64,000 bases of DNA from DHVE2 group archaeon (GCA_026993785.1 JALWRZ010000010.1:372866-436865); one strand, 5' to 3'; counted from the first letter of the stretch, positions 52,927-61,564 are shown. Notes: generated by a model from the sequence alone, not told the origin. Translations and numbers: made by a program.

Positions 52927-53679
52927 TTATCCCTCAACCACTGTGCCTACATCCTCACCCTTAAGCGCCTTGGAAAGTATGCCATCCTTTCTGAGATTTA
53001 TGATCCTTATCCTTGTTCCCTTGAGACGCAGCGCCTCCTCTATCTTATTTCTCATCCCTCCTGAAAAATCCCCGTTTTCCCAGAGCTTCAGGGTGTTTAT
53101 GCTCTCGTGAGATATTCTCCTTACCACATTACCATTCTCATCAAGAATACCATCCACATTGGTGCCATAAATTATCTCTTCCGCTTTAAGTCTTATGGCC
53201 AGATCCGTGGCGATAGCATCTCCGGAAATGACCGAGAGACCAAGTGAGAAATCTATGGCACCGTCGCCATGGAGAACAGGAATGAATCCTCTATCGAGGA
53301 ATTCTTTTAAAATACCCACATCCATGAAGGTTATGCTTCCCCTATCGGCCCTGGCTATATCTGGAAGTGAGATTTCCACTGCAGGATGTCCATGCTGCGT
53401 TAATTTCGATACTATCACCTTGGTTATCTCGCTTACCTTGGCCCGCAGATATGCCCATTCCAAGGGATTGTTCTGAAATCCAAGATGCAGCTTATACTGC
53501 AATGCCAGTTTGTGACCCTCATATCCAACACCATGGATTATTATGTACTTCCCGGGAACGAGCTCTCTGGCAACTCTATCCGCAACCTCTTCCACAAAGC
53601 TATCCCCGGTTCTCTTATCTGTAAGCGCAGAGCCACCTATTTTGATGATTTTCACAGGATACCTGAAGATACCATCCAT
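52927..53679 (-). CDS. isopentenyl phosphate kinase paralogue (amino-acid kinase family)
   Basis: 250 residues. Same fold and motifs as the ipk at 7.2-8.0 kb: [13 protein letters not shown] at the N-terminus, IIHGVGYEGHKLALQY keeping the phosphate-binding His but with V and E in the Gly loop, VISGDAIATDLA, and GTNVDGIL. It may act on a different isoprenyl phosphate. ATG at 53679, with a TATA-like ATTTTAATTTTTT about 15-28 bases upstream. Forms an operon with the dolichol/phytol kinase-like gene. Confidence 0.8.
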   Translation of the reverse strand: MDGIFRYPVKIIKIGGSALTDKRTGDSFVEEVADRVARELVPGKYIIIHGVGYEGHKLALQYKLHLGFQNNPLEWAYLRAKVSEITKVIVSKLTQHGHPAVEISLPDIARADRGSITFMDVGILKEFLDRGFIPVLHGDGAIDFSLGLSVISGDAIATDLAIRLKAEEIIYGTNVDGILDENGNVVRRISHESINTLKLWENGDFSGGMRNKIEEALRLKGTRIRIINLRKDGILSKALKGEDVGTVVEG

Positions 53680-53747
53680 TAAAAATTTACTCCAAAAAAT
53701 TAAAATATTCCATCGTTATTTCCAATTAAGCATAACGAGGTGATGGG

Positions 53748-54743
53748 ATGCAGAGAAAGCTCGCTTTATTGGCAGTAGTAATTGTAATCATGGCCTCGCT
53801 GGGCATAGGGTTCTATTATCTTCAATCTTCTCACAGTGAGGAAAAGAGCATAAAAATACTAGCTGCAGGGAGCCTTGCGGTTCCATTTAAAAAGCTTGCA
53901 GAGATTTATGAAAAGGAATACGGAGTTAAGGTATACATTGAGACTGCCGGAAGCATACAAACCGTTAAAAAGGTCAGCGAACTGGGAATCAAAGCGGATA
54001 TTGTGGCTGTTGCAGATTATCGGGCAATAGAGAACTACCTGATGCCCAATTATGCGAAGTGGTATATTAAATTTGCCAGGAATGAGCTTGTGATAGCCTA
54101 CACAAACCAAAGCAGGTATGCCAGAGAAATAAATTCCCAAAATTGGATGGAGATCCTTAAGAGGAGAGATGTGCGCATAGGTTTCTCTTCCCCCAATGAT
54201 GACCCCTGCGGTTATCGTGCGGTAATGATGTTCTACCTCGCTGATATAAATTATCATTCCGGAATATTCCAAAGTGTAGTGGAGAACAACACAGGAATAA
54301 GGGTTGTCAATGGAACTATTGTGGTTCCTGGGGATGAATCCCTTTTGAATTCCCAAGGCAGGGTGTTCATAAAGGAAAAATCGGTGGCGCTTCTTGCAGA
54401 CCTTGAAAGTGGAAATATAGATTATGCTATTGAGTATCTATCCGTTGCAAAACAGCATTCTCTCCCATATATCACCTTGCCCGAGGAGATAAACCTATCC
54501 AACGCATCCCTTGTGGAAGAATACTCAAGGGTAAAGGTAAAGCTTGCCGATGGAAAGCTGATAAGAGGAGATGCAATAAATTACGGGATAACTGTGCCAA
54601 ATAATGCGCCGCATAAAACTCTCGCGTATAAGTTCATCCAGCTTCTCGTAGGTGATGAAGGGAAGAAGATACTTGAGGAATGTGGACAGCCGCCGATGTA
54701 CCAGGAGGTGGGAAGCGTTCCGCAGGAGGTCAAAAAGAAATGA
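53748..54743 (+). CDS. wtpA: tungstate/molybdate-binding protein
   Basis: 331 residues. A lipoprotein-less N-terminal membrane anchor or signal (residues 4-24) is followed by ILAAGSLAVPFKKLAEIYEKEYGVKVYIETAGSIQ, the oxyanion-binding lobe, and FSSPNDDPCGYRAVMMFYLAD, the WtpA/ModA site containing Asp and Glu-type ligands. GAGGTGATGG precedes the ATG. First gene of wtpABC, overlapping wtpB by 4 bases. Tungsten serves aldehyde oxidoreductases used in peptide fermentation. Confidence 0.93.
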   Translation: MQRKLALLAVVIVIMASLGIGFYYLQSSHSEEKSIKILAAGSLAVPFKKLAEIYEKEYGVKVYIETAGSIQTVKKVSELGIKADIVAVADYRAIENYLMPNYAKWYIKFARNELVIAYTNQSRYAREINSQNWMEILKRRDVRIGFSSPNDDPCGYRAVMMFYLADINYHSGIFQSVVENNTGIRVVNGTIVVPGDESLLNSQGRVFIKEKSVALLADLESGNIDYAIEYLSVAKQHSLPYITLPEEINLSNASLVEEYSRVKVKLADGKLIRGDAINYGITVPNNAPHKTLAYKFIQLLVGDEGKKILEECGQPPMYQEVGSVPQEVKKK

Positions 54744-55717
54744 AGGATTACACCTTCCCATTTCTTATTCTTCTCCTCACCTCCTATTTCTTCGGCATCT
54801 GGGTTTTTCTGCCTTTAGCTGCGATAGTTTCACTTCTTTTTTATTTTGAAAAAAAGAGCATCTCCTTTTTCCTCATATTTCTCCTAGCCCTACCTTCCAT
54901 ACTTTTTATGCCCGCGGGATTTCTGGGTATTTTGGCGCTCATCTTCCTGGCCGAGAAGGATAATTTCTATCGGGTAGCTTATTTTCTTGGCTCCCTTTTT
55001 CTGGTATTCATTCTTTTCCCCATAATCAATCTTCTTCTATACACCACTCCTAAGGCCTTCTTAGACCCTGCTCTGCTGCACGCTATCGGAATAAGTTTCC
55101 TTGCTGCCACCGTGGCTACGCTCATTGCATTGCTCTTCTCTCTCCCCCTGGGCTATGTGCTTGCACGCAGGAATTTCTGGGCTAAAGGGTTGGTGGAGAG
55201 TGTAATAGATATACCCATAGTTATCCCTCACACTGTAGCCGGTATTCTTATGCTCTTGGTCTTTGGAAGCACTGGATTATGGGGAAAACCATTAGAGGAA
55301 TGGGGAATACGCTTTTACTATGCACTCCCGGGAATAATAGTCGCCATGCTATTTGTAAGCGCTCCATTTCTCATAAATCAAGTAAGGGAGGGGATAGCCA
55401 AGATAGATGAAAGATATGAGTACACGGCTATGAGCCTCGGTGCCTCCCGATGGAGGGTTTTTTTCGAGATTATCCTCCCTCAGATAAAGGGCAACATAAT
55501 GAGTGGCGCGGTGAACACATGGGCCCGCGCTGTAAGCGAGTTTGGAGCGGTGATTATGATTGCCTTCTATCCCATGATAGCCCCCACATATATCTACTAT
55601 CTTTACACCAATTACGGATTGCATGCAGCCCTACCAGCCACGGCATTTCTTCTTTTACTAACCCTTGCAATTTTCCTAGGAATACGTTTTGCTGGGAGGC
55701 GGATGCATAATGCTTGA
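54740..55717 (+). CDS. wtpB: tungstate ABC transporter permease with N-terminal extension
   Basis: 325 residues against about 250 usual. The C-terminal 245 residues are a standard permease: LSLPLGYVLAR-like text, IDIPIVIPHTVAGILMLLVFG, and the EAA coupling loop YTAMSLGASRWRVFFEIILPQIKG. The first 75 or so residues add about three hydrophobic segments not found in typical WtpB. ATG 54740 overlaps the wtpA stop; its 3' end overlaps wtpC by 8 bases. Confidence 0.92.
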   Translation: MKDYTFPFLILLLTSYFFGIWVFLPLAAIVSLLFYFEKKSISFFLIFLLALPSILFMPAGFLGILALIFLAEKDNFYRVAYFLGSLFLVFILFPIINLLLYTTPKAFLDPALLHAIGISFLAATVATLIALLFSLPLGYVLARRNFWAKGLVESVIDIPIVIPHTVAGILMLLVFGSTGLWGKPLEEWGIRFYYALPGIIVAMLFVSAPFLINQVREGIAKIDERYEYTAMSLGASRWRVFFEIILPQIKGNIMSGAVNTWARAVSEFGAVIMIAFYPMIAPTYIYYLYTNYGLHAALPATAFLLLLTLAIFLGIRFAGRRMHNA

Positions 55718-56765
55718 GATAAAAGGACTTCACGTCTCTGTGGGAGAGTTTAAAATAAGCGTTTCTTCCCTGCGGGTAGGTGATAATGATTATTTCATAA
55801 TCCTAGGTCCCACAGGCGCCGGAAAAACAGTGCTTCTTGAAACCATCGCGGGCTTTCATGTTCCCCAACGAGGAAGTATAATGCTGGATGGCGAGGATAT
55901 ATCCTTAAAACCACCCCACAAAAGGGACATTTCCATGGTTTATCAGGATTACATGCTCTTTCCCCATATGACCGTGGAGAGAAATATTGCGTATCCTCTC
56001 AAAATAAAGGGGCGTCCTTGGAAGAACGAGGTGCGCAGACTCGCAAAACTCCTGAGGATCGAGCACTTACTCCATCGATATCCTTCTACACTAAGCGGGG
56101 GAGAGAAACAGAGGGTGGCCCTGGCCCGTGCGGTAATCACCCATCCCAAGTTTCTTCTTCTAGACGAACCCTTCAGTGCCCTGGACCCTGAGATGCGTAA
56201 TGCTGCCAGAATTCTCGTGAAAGAATTCATAGAGGATATTAAGGTAGGCACGCTCCATGTCACCCATGATTTCGCAGATGCCTGGGTTCTCGGAACTAAA
56301 ATAGCTGTGATGCATGAGGGACAGATTCTGCAGCAGGGAAGCGTGGAGGAGGTTTTCTCCAATCCTAAAACCGATTTCATAGCCCGGTTCCTTGGATCCG
56401 CGAATATAATCGAGGGAATCGTTAGAAATACCAAGAATGGTCTCACGGAGATAGAATCCAACAGCTCCATAATCTATAGCGTTGATCTCGCCTCTCCAAG
56501 AGAGAAGGTTCTTGTCTCCATAAGACCCGAAGACATAGTAATTTCCACCTCCCCTCCTTCAGGTTCCCAAAGAAATGTAATCCTCGGGAAAATCGAGAAT
56601 ATGAGAAAGGAAGGGCACATTGTGTGGCTCCTCATCAAATCTGGAGAGTTGAGTCTTAAGGTGATGCTTACGCCCAATGCCGTGGAATCCCTGCATCTGG
56701 AGGAAGGAAAGAAAGTTTACGCATCCTTTAAAGCTACAGCGACAAAAATAGTCAGGAGGATATAG
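55710..56765 (+). CDS. wtpC: tungstate ABC transporter ATP-binding protein
   Basis: 351 residues. Walker A GPTGAGKT at 33-40, Q-loop MVYQDYMLFPHM, signature LSGGEKQRVALARA, Walker B FLLLDEPFSALD and H-loop LHVTHDFADAW, followed by a C-terminal TOBE/molbindin-like domain (about 240-351) that may sense the oxyanion. GGGAGGCGGATG precedes the ATG. The stop is the first base of a long imperfect hairpin (see 56765-56816). Confidence 0.94.
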   Translation: MLEIKGLHVSVGEFKISVSSLRVGDNDYFIILGPTGAGKTVLLETIAGFHVPQRGSIMLDGEDISLKPPHKRDISMVYQDYMLFPHMTVERNIAYPLKIKGRPWKNEVRRLAKLLRIEHLLHRYPSTLSGGEKQRVALARAVITHPKFLLLDEPFSALDPEMRNAARILVKEFIEDIKVGTLHVTHDFADAWVLGTKIAVMHEGQILQQGSVEEVFSNPKTDFIARFLGSANIIEGIVRNTKNGLTEIESNSSIIYSVDLASPREKVLVSIRPEDIVISTSPPSGSQRNVILGKIENMRKEGHIVWLLIKSGELSLKVMLTPNAVESLHLEEGKKVYASFKATATKIVRRI

Positions 56766-56816
56766 CCCGCCTTCGGGGCTTCCCATCATTTCTCAGGGAA
56801 GGCCAGCCAGGTGGGC
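56765..56816 (+). other. long imperfect hairpin directly behind wtpC
   Basis: Outer stem GCCCGCCT (56765-56772) pairs with AGGTGGGC (56809-56816), one G-U included. Inner stem GGCTTCCC (56777-56784) pairs with GGGAAG-g-CC (56796-56804) around an 11-base loop. It has no T-run and no coding potential. It could be a 3' processing or stability element for the wtp mRNA, or a small RNA. Confidence 0.5.
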
Positions 56817-56867
56817 ATACATACTATGCGTAGGAAGATTTAAATTTTTCTCTGCTATGGGGGGACA

Positions 56868-57416
56868 ATGAGAGCATATGCATTCTTAGATGCTTCGCTT
56901 CTTATTTTCGTGTTTCTCGATATAGCATATTTTTACAGCGAGATATCGCGAGGTCATATCTCCCCCATATTTCTCCTTATTCTCGCTATAATAACCATCG
57001 CCTATTTTATAGCTTTAAATCTTCTCAATGAGAGGGTGAAGCAGAGTTTCAGAAAATTTGCAGAGCATCATGGGTGCAAATTTCATGATAAGGGGCATCT
57101 TACCCTCCAATATGAAATTGTATGCGATGATTGGGAACTGGAGGGAAGCTTACGCTCCACTTACATGCCAGATTCTGTGCATATAAAATTTAAGGGAAAA
57201 TTCAAGGAAGCGTGGATGCGGGGCAAGGATCCTCTATCACAAAAATTCACCGAGGAGCTTCTAAAAATAGCGATACGCTATGGAGCCAGGGTGAATGATG
57301 CCTATACCTCCCATGATAAGGGGGAGGTGCTTGTCACAAGGATACCTACCAACGAGAAGAAAATCTTCTTACTTCTCCAAGAGATTGAAAATCTTTTCCG
57401 ATCTCTCAGGGAATGA
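56868..57416 (+). CDS. uncharacterised membrane protein
   Basis: 182 residues: two N-terminal membrane spans (about 8-25 and 35-55) and a soluble C-terminal domain of about 125 residues with alternating strands (KFHDKGHLTLQYEIVCDDWELEGSLRSTYMPDSVHIKFKG). Family not recognised. GATTTAAATTTTT at about 56838-56850 gives a leaderless start. It overlaps the convergent radical SAM gene by 11 bases. Confidence 0.68.
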   Translation: MRAYAFLDASLLIFVFLDIAYFYSEISRGHISPIFLLILAIITIAYFIALNLLNERVKQSFRKFAEHHGCKFHDKGHLTLQYEIVCDDWELEGSLRSTYMPDSVHIKFKGKFKEAWMRGKDPLSQKFTEELLKIAIRYGARVNDAYTSHDKGEVLVTRIPTNEKKIFLLLQEIENLFRSLRE

Positions 57417-58476
57417 TTTCCGTGGTATTGTTGAAGGGAGGGTAAAAGAAATCCTCTTTTTTGAAGATGCCCTCTTCTATGAGTTCCTCCACAACCATCC
57501 TTGCTTTATACATCTCATTTACCAAATGCCTCACGGTGCCGCATATCTTGGCGAAACCTTCTTCGCCCCAGAGACGCTCCTTGTTAGCAAATAAGCAACG
57601 GCCTCCACAGATGGGATATATGTCGCATGATTTGCAGGGCTCATCAACATCCACGGAATTGCGGATATCCTCGGGTTCTTTGCTCCAGATATCCCCCAGC
57701 TCGTTCCATTGGAACTCTCCACCTATGGGACAAGCCAAGATTCTGCCATCGGTGGCTATGGTAAAGGCATCGCGACCGGCACCACAGGGAAGACCATCTT
57801 CATTGAAGAGCATTCTTTTAATAATCCCTTGGAAAGGAACTATGCCCAGAATTCTTCCTCTCTTTAAATTGGATATCCATAGCTCTGCAAGCTTTGTTAT
57901 TCCCGGATTATATGATTCCCTCACCCACGCATCGAAATTCCTCCATGAACCCTCCGGGGACCACACAACGTTAAGTTGCCAGTGGATATGGTCAAAAGGA
58001 AGGGTGAGGAGATGAGTCACCTCTTTGTATATATCAGATTCCTCACTTACAGCCATCCTGGCAATAAGGTCTCCGTGATAATAGGCTCTTATCTTTTTAA
58101 CCTTATCCAGGAGCATTCTGTACACACCGCGCCCCCTGTAATAGTCAGTTATCTCCTCGCGTCCATCTATGGACACAAGGATTGCATCGAGCCTGTTAAT
58201 GTAATCTCGAGGTATCTTATCCAAGAAAAGCCCGTTGGTCTGTATTACAAAATGCTTTGCAGGAAGCATATCCATCATTTTGAGCATTAGGGGAATACGC
58301 AGCAGGGGTTCTCCCCCATAAAAAGCTATGATGGCATCCTTATCCTTCTCCAGGAATTTACGCAGCTCTTCAATATCATACTGGATCTCGTGGGGCATAA
58401 CTTCCTCGGGAATCGTGCCCCCGCAGTATCTGCATCGAAGATTGCACACGCCGGTAAGGAAGATTATGTAAAGCAT
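57406..58476 (-). CDS. radical SAM/SPASM protein, putative peptide-modifying enzyme
   Basis: 356 residues. C11-x3-C15-x2-C18 (CNLRCRYC) binds the SAM cluster, FYGGEPLLR is the GGE motif, and a C-terminal SPASM region (CGAGRDAFTIATDGRILACPIGG, CKSCDIYPICGGRCLF) can hold two auxiliary clusters. It resembles the archaeal AF1577-type (TIGR04084) family thought to modify peptides. No precursor peptide was found beside it. A TATA-like TTAATTTTAAATCC about 23-36 bases upstream, partly inside the end of the next gene, gives it its own promoter. Confidence 0.85.
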   Translation of the reverse strand: MLYIIFLTGVCNLRCRYCGGTIPEEVMPHEIQYDIEELRKFLEKDKDAIIAFYGGEPLLRIPLMLKMMDMLPAKHFVIQTNGLFLDKIPRDYINRLDAILVSIDGREEITDYYRGRGVYRMLLDKVKKIRAYYHGDLIARMAVSEESDIYKEVTHLLTLPFDHIHWQLNVVWSPEGSWRNFDAWVRESYNPGITKLAELWISNLKRGRILGIVPFQGIIKRMLFNEDGLPCGAGRDAFTIATDGRILACPIGGEFQWNELGDIWSKEPEDIRNSVDVDEPCKSCDIYPICGGRCLFANKERLWGEEGFAKICGTVRHLVNEMYKARMVVEELIEEGIFKKEDFFYPPFNNTTEIIP

Positions 58477-58507
58477 TTATTGGGTGAATGGATGCAAGGA
58501 TTTAAAA

Positions 58508-59110
58508 TTAAAGGAGAACTCGCAGCCCTCTTTTCCATAGTAAGGCGACGTAAAGCCAGAGAGTAAGGGAGAAAACGCCGGTGAACTCTGCCAGGGCTAC
58601 GCCTTTGAAGGTTCTCAGGAAAAAGGAGGCAAGTAGCCAGGAGAGAAGGAAAAGGAGCACGCTGAAGGCTCCAAAGCCTCTGCTTTCTTTAATACGGAGT
58701 GCAGCTATCCCGATTATGAGCATGCCAAAGCTGGCCAGTAGGAAAAATCCCCAGCTTACATAGTAGTGGGGCTCTACCCCAAATATCTCTGCCTCCTCAG
58801 GGAAAACACCGATGAGAAATAGGGATATGGAGCCCAGGAGAAATATGAAAGTGCCGAATTTCGCTAAGGAGTCCCTCAGATGAAGAATAAGCCACTGAAG
58901 GAAATAGATAATTAAGGCGCCTGCAAGCATAAGAGCTGTGTTGAGAACATAGGGGTATGAGACCCAGGGCCTCTTTATATTCCCCAGGTCACTTATGGCA
59001 TTATCGGTTAAGGACCACCATGGATTAAGCGAAATGGCAATAAGTATCCCGATCAAACCCACCCAGGGAGCAAGTAGAGCCGCATATATGGGATACCTAT
59101 CTCCCCGCAT
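58508..59110 (-). CDS. DUF998 membrane protein
   Basis: 200 residues with six membrane spans. NPWWSLTDNAISDLGN and FPEEAEIFGVEPHYYVSWGFFLLA are DUF998 hallmarks (L-S-D-G near the first loop, then a conserved P/H region). The function is unknown. ATG 59110 follows GAGGCGA; GTG 59125 is also in frame. It overlaps nothing in the coding sense but follows tmk closely, so tmk-DUF998 is probably an operon. Confidence 0.85.
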   Translation of the reverse strand: MRGDRYPIYAALLAPWVGLIGILIAISLNPWWSLTDNAISDLGNIKRPWVSYPYVLNTALMLAGALIIYFLQWLILHLRDSLAKFGTFIFLLGSISLFLIGVFPEEAEIFGVEPHYYVSWGFFLLASFGMLIIGIAALRIKESRGFGAFSVLLFLLSWLLASFFLRTFKGVALAEFTGVFSLTLWLYVALLWKRGLRVLL

Positions 59111-59121
59111 AATGCATCGCC

Positions 59122-59718
59122 TCACAGGAATTTTTGCAGGATATCCTTTATCTTCTCAAAAACCTCGTCGAGGGGTAGGTTGCTATCCACCACATGGAAT
59201 CCATGCTTCTCCGCAAGGTAAAGATACATATCCTGCACCTTTTGGAGAAAATCCTCTCTCTCGAACTTCTCCTTTATGGCCCTGTCCTTTATTCTGCTCA
59301 ACCCTCTTCTGGGTGAGGCTGTTAACAGGAAAACCAAATCGGGGTTAAGTTGCATGGGAGCGTAAATCCCTTCCAGCCATTGGAGGGCAGCATCCCTATC
59401 CATATATCTGGATAGCTGCACACCCTGATAGGCGTAGGTGGAGTAGATGAACCTGTCGCAGATTACTATCTCCCCTCTGCCGAGATGTCTTTTTATCTCC
59501 TCTACATGCTCAGCGCGGTCTGCAAAGAATAAGAGAGCCTGGGTGAAGGGATTTTTCTCCTCTCTTATACCCCTTCTTACGGCCTCTCCAAGCCAGGTTT
59601 TGGTGGGCTCCTCTGTGAGAAATACCCTGTAGCCACAGGATTCCAGATATTCTTGCAGCATCCTTGCAAGCGAGGTTTTTCCCGTGCCATCTATGCCTTC
59701 CAACACGATGAACATCAT
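59122..59718 (-). CDS. tmk: thymidylate kinase
   Basis: 198 residues. P-loop LEGIDGTGKTS at the N-terminus, the DR motif in VICDRFIYSTYAYQG, and the lid region with Arg residues (SPRRGLSRIKDR). Converts dTMP to dTDP. ATG at 59718 or 59715 fits the family; CTATAAAATTAAAT about 30-45 bases upstream and GGAG at the leader support it. Confidence 0.94.
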   Translation of the reverse strand: MMFIVLEGIDGTGKTSLARMLQEYLESCGYRVFLTEEPTKTWLGEAVRRGIREEKNPFTQALLFFADRAEHVEEIKRHLGRGEIVICDRFIYSTYAYQGVQLSRYMDRDAALQWLEGIYAPMQLNPDLVFLLTASPRRGLSRIKDRAIKEKFEREDFLQKVQDMYLYLAEKHGFHVVDSNLPLDEVFEKIKDILQKFL

Positions 59719-59850
59719 TACCCTAATCTCCACGCAGCTATTTAATTTTATAGATTACCATCTACACGACAATGTACATCATTTCTGCATCCATAAGCAA
59801 ATAGTAGTTTTTGGCAAAAAATATTTATTAAAGCAAATTATGGGTGGTTT

Positions 59851-60132
59851 ATGGGCAAGAGGTATAGGGCCTCCCAGCTGCCTACAGTTAACAGGGTTTA
59901 TGTGCCCTATGTGCTCATCCCTCTATGGCAGATGAAGCTCCGGGATAGATATGGGATAGAGATAGATGAAGATATTGTGAGAATTCTTATCACTGCAAGA
60001 TACGAGAAGACTACTTGGAAATGGCAGAGAACCATAAAGAGGGTAGCGGAGGAACTTCGAAAACGCGGATTCTCCAAATCCCAGGCCTACATGATGGCAA
60101 AGAACCTAGTAAAAGCAGTGGCCCTGAGATGA
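59851..60132 (+). CDS. uncharacterised 93-residue basic protein
   Basis: A small, Arg/Lys- and Trp/Tyr-rich protein (MGKRYRASQLPTVNRVYVPYVLIPLWQMKLRDRYG...), mostly helical in the second half. I do not recognise it. AAAAATATTTATTAAAG at about 59816-59832 is a TATA box 19-35 bases upstream. The stop overlaps the methyltransferase gene (ATGA), so it may be an RNA-binding partner of that enzyme. Confidence 0.7.
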   Translation: MGKRYRASQLPTVNRVYVPYVLIPLWQMKLRDRYGIEIDEDIVRILITARYEKTTWKWQRTIKRVAEELRKRGFSKSQAYMMAKNLVKAVALR

Positions 60133-60737
60133 AGAAAAAAACACTGGAGATAAAACTGGAGCGGGTGGAGAGATATCGCAATCCTAAAAACCTGCTGGAG
60201 CAGTATTTTACTCCTCCTTCTATAGCTGCAGATATCCTCTTTTTCGCGTATCTGCAGGGAGATATAGAGAATAAGATCGTTGCAGATTTAGGTGCAGGGA
60301 CCGGGATATTTTCAATAGGCGCTTCCTTGCTGGGCGCGAGAAAAATATACGCGGTGGAGATAGACCCGGATGCCATAGCAGTGATGCGAGAAAATCTTGA
60401 AAAATTCGGTTGCAGCAATATTGAGATTATTCAGGGCGATATCTCTTCCCTCCAGGAAAAGATGGACACCGTTATTCAGAATCCGCCTTTTGGCTCTCAA
60501 AGGAAGCACGCGGATTTGCCTTTTCTAATCCATGCTATGCACCTCGCTAGAGTGGTGTATTCGCTTCACAACTCTGAGACACGCGAATTTCTGCTCCGCA
60601 AGATAGGGGAAGAAGGTGCCCATATTACACATGAGAGAAGATATTCCTTTCCCATTCCGCGGACCTTCTTTTTCCATAGAAAGGAGCTTGTGCTTCAGGA
60701 TGTGGTGCTTTTCAGAATAGAAACAAAGAAGGTCTGA
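60129..60737 (+). CDS. METTL5-like N6-adenine rRNA methyltransferase
   Basis: 202 residues. N-terminal LLEQYFTPPSIAADILF, motif I VADLGAGTGIFSIGA, and the catalytic NPPFG in IQNPPFGSQRKHADLPF, followed by the METTL5-type HADLPFLIHAM. Eukaryotic METTL5 makes m6A in 18S rRNA; the archaeal enzyme probably acts on 16S rRNA. ATG 60129 overlaps the previous stop by 4 bases. The 3' end overlaps the M23-like gene by 26 bases. Confidence 0.88.
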   Translation: MKKKTLEIKLERVERYRNPKNLLEQYFTPPSIAADILFFAYLQGDIENKIVADLGAGTGIFSIGASLLGARKIYAVEIDPDAIAVMRENLEKFGCSNIEIIQGDISSLQEKMDTVIQNPPFGSQRKHADLPFLIHAMHLARVVYSLHNSETREFLLRKIGEEGAHITHERRYSFPIPRTFFFHRKELVLQDVVLFRIETKKV

Positions 60738-61527
60738 ATTCAAGATTTATAATATCTCCCTCTTCGAAATCGTCTCCCAGAAGCTTAAATCGTGGATTGT
60801 TGCAGTATACACCCACCCCCTTTACCTCTTTTCCATTGGCGTACACCTTAAATTTCGATTGGAAGAGCCAAACATTGGAATGCAATCTTTTTCCTGAGAG
60901 ATTTTTTAGGAATGAAGGTGGAGATTCCGCAAATACTCCTCCATAACCATAATGGGGCAAACCTCCTTCTATCCAGAAATGCTTAGTACCAAGAGGGGTC
61001 ATACCCATTTCCGAGGTATTAAGGGGTAAGAGCCAGTAATAGCTCTTTTTCTTCTCCACAACCTTAAATTTACTCCCCCTCGCTATGGGAACCCTGCGAT
61101 GAAGGATGGGTTGCAGGGGATATGCACCCCTGGCTCTGTAGGGATCATCGCATCTCCGCAGTTCGTAATGCGTGTGCAAATCGCTCCATGGCATGAAGAA
61201 TCCAGAAGGTATTAGCTTTCCAAATAATTCTCCCAGCGCAAGCTTATCACCTACCTTCACAGAGGGTTCCACATGCAGCACCTTGAGGCAAAGCTCTCCG
61301 GATTTTATGACAAGCACGAAGTCTCTATCGGCGGAGATATGTCTCGGGGGATTAACCTTTCTTATGCTCAAAACTCTGCCCTCCTCCAGCGGAAACAAGG
61401 GCTCTGGTGAGTAAACATCCACAGCAGTACCCGTTTTATGCCCAATGTAGGGTGTATTGTAGAAGGAATAATGGTGCGAGGAAGGCGCGTGGATATATAT
61501 CTCTCCATACCTGGCTATCTTCAGCAT
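60712..61527 (-). CDS. M23-like (lysostaphin-fold) protein
   Basis: 271 residues. H30 and D37 in GHKTGTAVDVY, and H118-x-H120 in SDLHTHYEL, resemble the zinc ligands of M23 peptidases, with GRVLSIRK and VKVGDKLALGELFG as the biotinyl-like barrel strands. The first motif spacing (H-x6-D) differs from the usual H-x3-D, so activity is uncertain; archaea lack murein. No signal peptide is seen. TTTTTTATACAC about 20-30 bases upstream is the TATA box; repeat locus F lies just beyond it. Confidence 0.68.
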   Translation of the reverse strand: MLKIARYGEIYIHAPSSHHYSFYNTPYIGHKTGTAVDVYSPEPLFPLEEGRVLSIRKVNPPRHISADRDFVLVIKSGELCLKVLHVEPSVKVGDKLALGELFGKLIPSGFFMPWSDLHTHYELRRCDDPYRARGAYPLQPILHRRVPIARGSKFKVVEKKKSYYWLLPLNTSEMGMTPLGTKHFWIEGGLPHYGYGGVFAESPPSFLKNLSGKRLHSNVWLFQSKFKVYANGKEVKGVGVYCNNPRFKLLGDDFEEGDIINLEFRPSLFLF

Positions 61528-61564
61528 TGGAGCGTAGATACCCTGCGTGTATAAAAAAGCAGCG

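Noticed and set aside
56765..56816. H/ACA guide RNA downstream of wtpC
   Set aside because: An ACA follows the outer stem by two bases, but the loop holds no K-turn or K-loop on the plus strand, so the hairpin is reported only as an unassigned structure.
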